Under the pieces are notes generated by a model that was not told the DNA's origin, did not search any database, and saw nothing but the letters and a program-made list of their open reading frames with translations. Shown in pieces: positions 12,121 to 22,800 of a DNA stretch of 64,000 nt. This DNA comes from Paragorgia papillata. Lineage: Eukaryota; Cnidaria; Anthozoa; Scleralcyonacea; Coralliidae. Every line of letters begins with the position of its first letter. The stretch's first letter is position 1. The translations under genes were made by a program, and so were the position numbers. The stretch spans positions 1 through 64,000 of the forward strand of contig JAWNZC010000265.1 in assembly GCA_035771165.1 (NCBI GenBank), read 5' to 3'.

Positions 12121-12852
12121 CAAAGCGATGTTTTCTCTACAGCTTATCTCTGACTTACTTTTCGTGCATTTTTTTTAAAACCCAGCAATTCATCGTCTGC
12201 GATACTTCATAATTAAATTTACACAGCCAACAAACAGTGCAAAGTTGAACTAGCGGACTTTGAATCAAACATTTGACCTTTAAATCGAATTTCGTCACCA
12301 ACTCTCTAAATTTTGGAAACTTGGCGACCGCAAGCCTGCAAACCAATTGTTCAAAAGCAAGTTAAAACCGAGAGTAAGACTAAGGCCTGTTTTATATCTT
12401 TTAAAAAGAAACAAAAAATGAGAAAAAGCAACGAGACGATAGCAGCTAGAGAGTTGCGTAAGAGAGGAAAGGAAGTCTTGCTTATGCAAAGCGATGTTTT
12501 CTCTACAGCTTATCTCTGACTTACTTTTCGTGCATTTTTTTTAAAACCCAGCAATTCATCGTCTGCGATACTTCATAATTAAATTTACACAGCCAACAAA
12601 CAGTGCAAAGTTGAACTAGCGGACTTTGAATCAAACATTTGACCTTTAAATCGAATTTCGTCACCAACTCTCTAAATTTTGGAAACTTGGCGACCGCAAG
12701 CCTGCAAACCAATTGTTCAAAAGCAAGTTAAAACCGAGAGTAAGACTAAGGCCTGTTTTATATCTTTTAAAAAGAAACAAAAAATGAGAAAAAGCAACGA
12801 GACGATAGCAGCTAGAGAGTTGCGTAAGAGAGGAAAGGAAGTCTTGCTTATA
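12121..12852. repeat. 366-bp near-perfect tandem duplication
   Basis: Two copies, 12121-12486 and 12487-12852, are essentially identical (both start CAAAGCGATGTTTTCTCTAC). A diverged third copy lies at about 23225-23450 inside the main gene. The identity points to a very recent duplication or an assembly artefact. No coding exon was convincingly found in the unit. Confidence 0.9.
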
Positions 12853-12928
12853 GGTTGATGACGTCAGCTATACCAAGAAGAAACCGAGATCCCAAAATTT
12901 GTTTTTTAGGCAAGTTTTGTATTTTTAC

Positions 12929-13033
12929 CCGATTTACTGCTCTCTGCCTTATCTGATGAAGATGCATCTCCACGATCAACCAAATCTTGGTGTATTGGCA
13001 TCTGTTGTTCTCTCTGGCTAACACTCTTGGTCT
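12929..13033 (-). CDS. Duplicated linker exon of a paralogous gene
   Basis: A 105-bp exon on minus with acceptor CTTCACCACAG and donor TCGG/GTAAAAATAC, phase 1 at both ends. It encodes a polar peptide containing SQREQQMPI and SSSDKAESSKSG. It is a near copy of the exon at 24800-24904, including flanking intron (12850-13065 matches 24720-24945). It lies downstream of the main gene's stop codon and upstream of the phosphorylase-like exon, so it most likely belongs to a second, partly decayed gene copy. Use as an alternative 3' exon of the main gene cannot be excluded. Confidence 0.65.
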
Positions 13034-13065
13034 CTGTGGTGAAGATAAAAAACAGTGTTGGTTTT

Positions 13066-13067
<2 letters not shown>

Positions 13068-13124
<57 letters not shown>

Positions 13125-13189
13125 TAATAAAAATAATTAATAATAATGATAATAATAATAATAAAAATAAAAATAAAAATAATAATGAA
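13068..13189. repeat. (TAA)n tract at 3' end of LINE
   Basis: A TAA/AAT-rich tract directly abutting the 3' end of the R4/Dong-like element. Homology with the duplicated segment at 24930 stops exactly where this tract begins. Confidence 0.95.
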
Positions 13190-15584
13190 AACTTTATTGA
13201 ATTTTTTTTATATACTTACAACTGCAAATCTCACTGTTAAAGGTAATTTACAATTGGCTACTTGATATACTATAATGGTTATATATTACACTACACAATT
13301 ACATAAATATATGATATAAAAAGTAAGATATTAGAAGTTCATTAAATCTGGATTCGTCCAATCCTTGTTTCTAGAACAGAAAACGTAGTATGTCGTCCTT
13401 ATTGCAATATTAATGATTTTCCTAATGATATATTTAACATGAGCCTTGGCTGAGTTCAAACGTTCCAACATTTCTATAAAAACCGAAGATCCTTTTTCAA
13501 AAACACCGAGTGCACTGATTGAGAGATTTACGAACTTTACCGACTGGAATTTTTTCTTTTGTTCTATGATCATCTCTTTATATTTTGAGTGTTTGCGCTG
13601 TATATTTTTTCTTAGGTTAGTCTCATATCCGACGGTTAATTCGAGTACATACAGAAAATTGTCTTTGGTCAAAATTAGTAGATCAGGACGATAGTTATCA
13701 CCAGTAATAATAGAGGGATTAGAGAATGATGGCAAGTCAGCATAAATGGTTTGAATATATTCTGATGGGAGGTTATTAGCAATAAAATTTAGGATTGAGT
13801 CGTGTCTCCAAGTAAATCGGTCAAGATAGGAACTGCAGCCAGCAACAACGTGCAACAAAGATTCAGGTTTAAGGCAGAATGAGCATTCAGAAGACGACGA
13901 GAGTCCCCACTTTTGAAGATTTTTACGGGTTGGTAGCGAATTGTTTATGTAACGAATGGTGAAGTTGAAAATATTTTTGGGTAGTTTGGATTGACAGGTT
14001 GGCCAAATCGAATTTACTTGGGGTAGAGAGAATTTTGAAATGCTGGAGATGAATGAACCATGACATTTTAACTGATTTTCCAATTTTTCTTCTTGAATTT
14101 CACGGAATGACTTAATTACTTCTTTTGTCGATGTATATTGATCATATTGAATGTTAGTATGGTTAGACGCCGATTTCCATAGGTGGGTTATTGATTCATT
14201 AGGAGATGATTTCAAAACACTGCGGATGATTGTTTGACACTGTATGAATTTAGTTGATGTGGGGATGATATTAAGACCAAATTTGTTACTGGTTAGGTAA
14301 ATGTTGCTAAGTGATCCAGAAATAGGTACCTCAAGCCATTTTCGAATATATTGTTTGAAAACTGAATCCAGGTTTTCAGAAATCCAGGTCTTTTGAATTG
14401 TTGCTATAGTGAGATGCCATGAGAGTTTTGAAAGAACGTAACGACTGTATAGGAGAATCTTGTTTTTCGGATGTAACGGCTTCAGATCTATTTCTTTCAT
14501 GAGGTCAGTCAGTTGGGAGACTAATTTCGATTTATGTTCATTATTTGTCATTTCGTAATTAAAGTACCGTCCTAAATAGCAGAATGATTTTCCAATTTCA
14601 ACAGCCGGAATAAGAGTTTTGTCAATAATTAACTTAGGGATGTATTGAACTGATTTGGTGAGAGCTTTTTTTATGCCAAAGGTGCTACATTTATCTATTC
14701 GAATAATCATGTCCGACCATTGACACCAAATTGTAAAACGGTTTAGTAGGTTTTGATTTTCAGATTCTTGGCCGGTGATTACAGCTGCGTCGTCGGCGAA
14801 TTGGAACCAATGAACTGGGTTGAGAAGTTTATATGAAAAACCAAACTGTTGGTATTTCTCAGATTTTATATGCTGGATAAAAGTATTGAAGCATAGGTTA
14901 AATAGCAATGGACTGAGGCAATCTCCCTGTAAAACTCCACGACCTACTTCTATAAATGGGGTGTTAAAATCAGATGTGATGATTGATGTTTTAAAGTTCG
15001 TGTAGAGACTTTTAATCATGAGTTGAATATGTTCAGGCATGTGATGATAGCCAAGAACAGATTGGATTAGATTATGATGTACTTCACCAAACGCGTTCTT
15101 GAGATCAAGGAGGGTTATAACGAGAGATCGCTGTCTTATTCGTGCTTGATTGATTATATAAGCCATTTGTGCTGTGTGTTCAAATGATCCCGATATATGA
15201 GGGGTGAAGCCTTTTTGAATTCCGTGTTCGGTAAAGCCATTGGCGAGTAGGTAAGAGAACATTGCATTACGGAGACTTGAAGTGAGTACTTTCAGTGGTA
15301 CGGATTGAAGAGTTATTGGACGGAAGTTTTCGGGAAGATTAGTATCGTTTTTCTTGTGGATTAATATGGTGCAAGCTTTCTTCCATTCATCAGGAACAGT
15401 TCTGGAAACCCAGACGGCTTCAATTAGTTCGGTTAAATATGTTCGGAGGTATGGACAACGTTTAAAACATATAATGGCGATTTGATCAAGAGGACATGGT
15501 GAGCCAGATGTTTTCATTTTACGAATAATGTTTGTTATTTGTTGATAAGTTGGAGGTTCAAGGTTAAATTCGATAATGGGATCG

Positions 15585-15590
<6 letters not shown>
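13190..15590 (-). mobile_element. R4/Dong-type non-LTR retrotransposon, 5' truncated
   Basis: Minus-strand LINE with a long intact frame at 13331-15585 (about 750 codons before the simple repeat). In order it carries a reverse transcriptase (LDLKNAFGEVHHNLI, GRGVLQGDCLSPLLFNL, FADDAAVI), a zinc-knuckle CSFCLKPESLLHVVAGC, and a restriction-like endonuclease with RPDLL followed about a dozen residues later by ELTVGYE. RT, then CCHC, then RLE is the R2/R4/NeSL order. (TAA)n flanks both ends, and Dong elements are known to target TAA repeats, so I place it near R4/Dong. The N-terminal DNA-binding region is missing, and the apparent Met plus poly-Leu start is read-through of the microsatellite. 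The lack of stops suggests recent insertion. Confidence 0.85.
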
Positions 15591-15643
<53 letters not shown>

Positions 15644-15661
15644 CAACAACAACAACAACAA
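15588..15661. repeat. (TAA)n/(CAA)n tract at 5' end of LINE
   Basis: AAT repeats followed by CAA repeats at the 5' junction of the LINE, consistent with insertion into a pre-existing TAA microsatellite. Confidence 0.95.
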
Positions 15662-16177
15662 TATTTGGGGCATCCTATAAATCTCGATGCTCTTGCAAAG
15701 ATAAATATAAAATAGATTCTAAAAGTCTACTTAAAATTTTTTACTTTGTCGAGTTCTTCATGACACTTAATGTACGAAGAACATAGGTTAAAATACCGAA
15801 AAAGGAGAGTGAAAATCATGCCTTTTTTATACACAACTGGTAAAAAGCTTTCAAAATTGGTAAATAAACCAGTGAATAGTGACGAAACGTTAGTAAATTA
15901 AATTATGTTTTTCCAAACGTTCCAAACTGGGCAATTATCTTCTTGACTAAAATCTTATATGTTTGAAGAAGTTATTTAATCTATGATACTCTAAATTTTT
16001 TTTGAAGCAACAAAATAAATCAAACCCGTAACCAGTTCTGAGTCCGACTAACCCAAATAGTTAGAGCGTCTCACCTGAATAAAAAAGTTACGGGTTTAAT
16101 CATTCTCTTGAAATGTATGTCTATCATACATGTTCTTCACAGGTCACAACAACTAGCAACAAAAACATCCTGGTAGA
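15662..16177. other. 3' flank of the main gene
   Basis: On minus, a variant poly(A) signal ATTAAA lies at 16095-16100, about 80 nt after the stop codon. Positions 16030-16110 on plus resemble a decayed tRNA-derived sequence (TAGTTAGAGCGTC, then GTTACGGGTTTAATC). Nothing else was recognised. Confidence 0.35.
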
Positions 16178-16818
16178 TCATTTTTCTTTCTGTTTCTCAC
16201 CTTGGTCTTTCAGTAAAGTGATCCCACGTTGTTCGAGCTCCAACATGTCAACAGCTGCAACTTCAAAATAGCGACCATCCTTTTCATACGACTTGATAAT
16301 TCCCACCACTTCATTTTTTCGATTCACAACAGGAGCACCAAGCGGGAAGTCTTTAAACGGCCCTCCGTTCTTCTTATAGTTATAAGAGTCTCTGACTGAA
16401 GATTCCACTTGGCAAGATTTAGAGAGACATTTTGTCTGGAATATGTCGCAGCGGCGACAAGGGGCCAAGCGTGACACCATATAGATTTTTTTGCCGTTGT
16501 CAAGGCTGTCTTTGGAGGCGAGTGAGAGCTTCAACATACTCGAGTCTTCTTTCAGTGAAGTGGCCACAAGGTTGTTATTCTCGCTAACGGGTGTTAAATC
16601 AACGCGTTGAAATCCATACTGGACTGGGATAAGAGCATGGCACCGTTTACCTGGTATCGATGGAGAAATCACGTAGCACTTATTTTGCCATTGTAGAACA
16701 AAGCCTGTTCCTAGTACCTTCTCACCAGACAGCACTGGGAAAACACTCGGATTGTTTTCGTAAGCTGGCTTTCGAATAGTGAGATTTTTTCCCAAAACAT
16801 CCATACACCCTGAACACG
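16178..16818 (-). CDS. Terminal exon: trypsin-like pseudoprotease domain
   Basis: Acceptor TTTTATCCTAG, phase 1, 212 residues to a TGA stop. The fold signature of trypsin_2/HtrA-like proteases is present: GTGFVLQWQNKCYVI in the N-terminal barrel, DSSMLKLSL at the usual catalytic Asp position, and APVVNRKNEVVGII after the usual Ser. The catalytic His (normally in an AAH-type motif) is replaced by ISPSIPG, and the nucleophile Ser of the usual SGAPV is Leu (LGAPV). Two of three triad residues are therefore absent, and the domain is probably a non-catalytic binding module. Several Cys residues (PCRRCDIFQTKC and nearby) may pair or bind metal. The family call rests on motif reading only. Confidence 0.7.
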
Positions 16819-19800
16819 CTAGGATAAAACAAGAAATTATTTGAGTTTTTCATTTTTTAATCAGTAAAGTGTCGTTTCGTGTACGCCATTATAGAATTTA
16901 AAAACTCCCCCCTGTTCTGTCTGCTCTGAATATCTCGGTTCAGTAAGGTTTTGTAGTTTGATTATATTCCCAACACAATAACGAAAAAGATAGAAAATTG
17001 TACATTTAACCATCATTCTTTGCACGTACTAAACCAACTTTTGGCGCCATAAATTACGATTCTTGTTCGTTTCTCCGTCCGTTCACAGTATTGAAAAATT
17101 GAACTTTAACTTAAGGATAAAGGATTTCCTTCATGAAAAAAAGCTACACTCACAGCTAAAAGTGGACAGGGCACCACCGTGTTTTTGCAACTTCTTTCTG
17201 GCTTATCTTTTATTCTATATACCATCTTTCCTTATCGCTTGCTCTCCCTCCCTCCTTTTTCAATGTTGAAAGGATATATTATAAAATTTCGACAAAATGT
17301 GTTGAGTCCGAAACTCTATATTTTTGTCAAATTTCAGTTATTTTCGACATTGGAAAGGAAAAAAGGGGGGACACCAACGTTTTGAAGAAATTTTAAAGCA
17401 ACTGTCCCACAACATTTGGCCTTGATTGTAGAAGTCTATTGCAACGCCTGCATACCGTTCCCAACATAGAGAAACGTCTGATTTGACTAAAAATAGACTG
17501 CGAGATTTTGCCCCGCGTAGTCCGGGACTGTAAACTCGCCTTGACGCTTTAGCTGTCGTTTTCGTGCTAGAGAGCTTTGCATTTTATTACGAGCATAAAT
17601 GCAGGATTCCTCAGTCGCGCAGGACATTCGTTTGCTTATTGGATAATCCTAATAACAAATGGAGCAACAAGAGATGTTCTTTAGTAAACGTCTAAAACAG
17701 TTTAGTATATCATAACTGACAGAGTTAGAAAGAACAGCTTGGTTGTAACTGATAGAATTACCTATAATAGGTACTCTCGACGTATAAGAGATGATCCTTA
17801 CTAATATTGGATCTCTTACCAAATTTCAAAACTTCTTTTCCACAGTACAAGTATACATATAATATTCGAGTGTGTAAAAAAGTTCTGCGTAGGCAGTATT
17901 AGTTCTGGATAGCCTAGAAACGTTAGTATTTCGTTATTTAAAATCTCGGCAGTTTACTACCATTTCATTTTGCTCTAGATATAATATTGGTTTGTAGTTA
18001 CCTCGAACACGCAAAGTCTTTATAACTGGACCTTCAGACCTTGCTTCGGCAACCGCTGACGATCCTTTGAAAACAAAATAGACGTTCAACAATTTATTCG
18101 AGCTACCGCGCTTATAATATTTAAGAAACTTTCTTAGTCAGATGGACCCAATCCAGGACCCAAACTCTCTTACAAATATTACTCGGGCTACCTGGGGTAG
18201 ACCGAGTCTAGGTTTCGAGTTCGTTTATATTTTTATTCTTATTTTGTCGATGTCGCAAAATGGTAATTATTGCATCATGGCGTCAGGCTTTGCAAAAATG
18301 ATGCGTGCTAAATGCTATAAATCTTCATGCTTTCTTTCTTCGCTTTCCTCATGTCTGATCAAGTTGTTTGAAATCAAGTGTTCTTTCTTGGACATGTTCA
18401 GTGTGTTCACAGACATAGTTATTGGTCAGAAATGTCACTGGCAAGTATTTTGATATATAAATATACGGTTACAATCAGTATAGTCTAGAGCAGACCTTCA
18501 CTAGAAGATGACGAGCAATTTCGAATGCTAAAATATCTATATAAATGCCAAACTTACAAAACTAAACTAAACTGAATATAAACTTCAATACAATTCTATA
18601 TAAAATGTCATTAAATTGCTCAAGTTATGTAAATAGAAGGACAAAAAACATTGATGAAGTGGACTTGCAAGTGACACTTGACAGGTAAACATGATGCTGT
18701 GTTGATATTTAATATCCAAAGAAACCATCACCCGGCATAAGAACTCTGTGTGGAAATACAGTTTTGCAGTACCCCCAAGTGAAGGCGCGCCTGACCAGAA
18801 GTCTTGTTAAATACTAATTTCCCACAGTACATGTATACATACAATATCCGAGTATGTGAAAAGGTGCTGCGTAGGCAGTATCAGTTTTGGATAGCCTAGA
18901 AACGTTAGTATTTCGTTACTAAAATCTCGGCAGTTTACTACCTTTTCAGTTTGCTCTAGATATAATATTAGTTTGTAGTTACCTGGAACACGCAAAATCT
19001 TTAGAACTGGATCTTCTGGATTTTTAGAGCTTGCTTCGCCGACAGCTGACGATCCTTTGAAAAAAAAATAGACGTTTGTAACGTTGAACAAGTTATTCGA
19101 GCTATACCAGTTAAAATATCTAAAAAAGACTTTGTTAGTAACAGATGGACCCAAACCCGCAACCACTTCTTCCTCCAAGTATCACAATGGTTTCGCCGTC
19201 TCGGCAGGCATTGAAAGGCTATATACTGTACAAGTTAGATTCTATGTATGTCTAATTTAAGCAAGCATGCTGTATGTTCTATTCTTTAATTGATAACAGA
19301 ATGATTGTATTATTACGCTGCATTTTCACTCTCTCACGATTGTGATTGGTTGTTAGCATACGGACAGTTCGTGATCGTACTGAATTCTGTCGTTAAATAT
19401 CGTTGAATATTCAAAAGACACGAGTCTTGAACGAGTATATAACATGCACTCAACAACTATATCCGCCGTCTTGGATACTCCGCCCAACCTTATACCCAGA
19501 GTTATTTCCAGGTTTTGGTCAAGCAACAAGCGAGTTAAGTCTGCATTCCTTTGTCAGTTAAATAATTTATGACATCACTCTGTATAAAGTTTGGTTGTTT
19601 AAGATTTTTTAAAGAAACTGTTTAGAATATTCTTAATTCAGCAACATTACTTTGGACTTTTAGAGGAGAGAAGGTCCCAGAATTTCGGTAAAATCCCACT
19701 AATTACAAACATTACAGACCTACAGTACTTTTAAAAAGTCAATTTCTACTTGAAATTTTAACAAAAACACTTGCTGTGCCACCCATGCCTCCCACTTGCT

Positions 19801-22800
19801 CCCAACTTGGCCATGTAGCTCAATCGGTAGAACGTCGGACTAGTAAACCAAAGGTCACGGGTTCGAATCCCAGCCACAATCAAGTAAAGTTTTTCTCTAA
19901 ATATATAAATGTTTAAGAATGAGCACTGCATGCCCCAGCGCCATTTTATAAATTATTCTTCATTAAAAAAGCAAAAACTCTACTATACAGTATATGCAAT
20001 CACGTCATCTTAACAAAAAAGAAAAGTCGTCTTATAGCTTCTTAAAACAGATGTACCTGGAACATCTCCAGAACAAGATTCCTGCACCTCGCTCTTGAAT
20101 AGAGAAATGGAAGGCTCATCTAAAAAATTAAAAACAACAAATATCTTCAATGAGGGAGCTTGCATTACAATTAACCTAATTAAACGAATTAATAAAATTA
20201 TCAATAAAGAAAATAAAAACAATGTCGATATTGATGTAAATGTCACTAGACTAACAATTTTAATTATTTTATTGAAAAGTCTTGCAGGCAATCAGCTGAC
20301 TAATATTTTTTGAAGCAACAAGATCTCAAGAATGTTCTATGAAAATTAATGGTGTTTTTATTTGAAGTATGAATAACGCAAGCGACTTTTTCTTTCCATG
20401 CACCCAAGCTTTGTGTGGTACACTAAATCTGGTCGACCTCCAAGAAAGAGGTACTTACTATTCAAGACAAACGGGAAACACATGCAGGAAAGATGGGAAA
20501 CATAGAGGCCGCGTTTTTCCTTAGTTACCATTTTAGGTTAATCTCATGTCTATTGTTTTAAAACAAACTTGTTATGGTAATTTTTCAAAAGTAATTCTTA
20601 GACCACAGGCTTTAAAGTTTGTTGTGTGACGTAATGTATCATGCACGAGGAGGAGTGTTTCACCAGGATATCCAAACACCGAGACGTTTGTTGAAAACCG
20701 AGGCGAAGCCGAGGTTTTTTAACAAACTTCGAGGTGTTTGGATATCCTGATGAAACACTCCTCCGAGTGTATGATATAGCATCTCAAACAAATCAGTATT
20801 TTAAGAGAAAATCAAGATGAAAGTTTGCTTAATTTATGTAATTTTTTCCTCCGATATCCAAACCACCGACACAGTACTGATTTCCTTTGTGTTTTCTTCA
20901 TGAATAATTCATGAGTTTGAGGTATTTATTTATACAACAAACGTTAAAGCCTGTGGTCCAAAAATTACTTTTGAAGAATTACAGTAACAATATGAGGCTT
21001 ATAGACCGTTCCGTCATTTTAAAATTGAAGAAACTTGTTATGGGGACAATAATATTCGCAACTCAGCCTCGCTGTCACTAATTCAGTTAATTGCGTGTCT
21101 ACAGTAGACATTTGACTTAGATTTAGTTAGTTTATGATTGTTATAGCTTGAAGATCGGACGCTTTTTCTCAGTTTTCTCAACTCGATCCCAGATATAAAT
21201 ACTGTAAACAACCTTGTTCTGCCATCTGAGTTCTACTGGCTGAATGGTTAGTGCATCTGGCTAGTATTCGGAAGTTTGCGAGTTCGAGTTCTGTCTTAAT
21301 CAGAAGTAAGACACGCCTAGTCCCTTCAAATAAGGCAAATAAAAATCTTGGCTTTGTTTTTAAAATTTTCTTGACAATGTGTTTTTCTCCTTCAACATCG
21401 TTTCCGTCTATTTTTTAAGCTTGCGTCACCTATACAACACTGGCTTGCGAAAACCTCATATCACTAATAAAACTTAACATGCATTATTTATCATTCTGAC
21501 ATGAATTAAAAAAGCAAGAACTTCACTCCTACCAAAGTTGGTGGTTTTAAAACCCTATCGTCCGATAATTGTGCAAGAAACATATTTATTGTGCACAAAA
21601 GAGTGTGGTTAAATTACAAGTCGCCATGCTTTTCTGTACAGTCAATTAAAACGTCGGTAGTTCAGCAGCAGTTCTGTACTTTTATATTACTGAACGACTT
21701 ACTTAAGAAAACTAGCAAAAAACGCAACATATGGAGGAACCAAACTGTACTAGAAAAAATCAGTCGCAATAAAAATGGTGGTCAGTTTACCTGTTGATTC
21801 CTTTGCAATACTTTCGTCGTTGACAACTGAACTGCAAAAGAAAACAAATCAATTAATACTGTCAAATTTTGTAAAAGTTCACACAAAGCTTTTTTACTGT
21901 AAATAATTTTATGAAGGTAATTCAAAATGAATGTGTGTCAATTGTGTTGCGTTGCGTTGGCTTGTGCTGTGCTGTACTGTCCGGTGTGGCGCGTTGCGTT
22001 GCCTTGTCATGCACTGTCCGGTGTGTGCGTTGGGTTGGATTGTGTTGTGCTGTACTGTACTGTCCGGTGTGGTGCGTTGCGTTGGCGTGTGTTGGACTGT
22101 ACTGTACTGCACTGTCCGGTGTGGTGCGTTGGGTTGGCTTGTTTTGTACTGTACTGTGCTGTCCGGTGTGTTGTGTTGCGTTGGCTTGTCCTGTGCTGTG
22201 CTGTCCGGTGTGGTGTGTTGCGTTGTGTCGGCTTGTGCTGTGCTGTCCGGTGTAGTGTGTTGCGTTGGCTTGTGCTGTGCTGCCCGGTGTGGTGTGTTGC
22301 ATTGCGTTGGCTTGTGATGTGCTGTCCGGTGTCGTGTGTTGCGCTGGCTTGTGCTGTACTGTACTGCCCGATGTGGTGTGGTGTGTTGCGTTGGCTTGTG
22401 CTGTGCTGTACTGCCCGGTGTGGTGTGGTGTGGTGTGTTGGTTTGTGCTGTGCTGTGCTGTCCGGTGTGGTGTGTCGCGTTGCGTTGGCTTGTGCTGTCC
22501 GGTGTGGTGTGCTGCGTTGGCTTGTGCTGTACTGTCCCGTGTGGTGAGTACGTTGGTTTGTGCTGTACGGTACTGTCCGGTGTAGTGTGGTGCGTTGGCT
22601 TGTGCTGTGCTGTACGTACTGTACTGTCCAGGGAGGTGTACATGTGGCATTGCGTTGGCTTGTGTTGTGTTGTGTTGTATTGTGCTGTACTGCCCGGTAC
22701 TGTCCAGCTCGGTATGTTGCGTTGCGTTGTGTTGCCCTGTTGTCTTGTTGTGTGTTGTGAACCCTCTGGTAGTAACTCTATCATTCGAGCTATTACTAAC

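Larger units (their letters stand above)
17828..19170. repeat. Tandem segmental duplication containing an exon
   Basis: Segments of about 17828-18165 and 18810-19170 align through the exon and both flanking introns, for example GCGTAGGCAGTAT and TGGATAGCCTAGAAACGTTA in each. About 650 bp of unique sequence separates them. Confidence 0.88.

Noticed and set aside
16030..16110. tRNA-like sequence after the gene
   Set aside because: A and B boxes are both degenerate and no cloverleaf forms; at best a SINE remnant.
17763..17801. Possible 39-bp exon on minus (RIISYTSRVPII)
   Set aside because: In phase, but acceptor CCAATATTAG is poor and the peptide has no support.
21909..22760. Thr/Gln/His-rich and Cys/Val/Leu-rich ORFs
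   Set aside because: Minisatellite translation. Kept only as a possible retained-intron tail in the findings.
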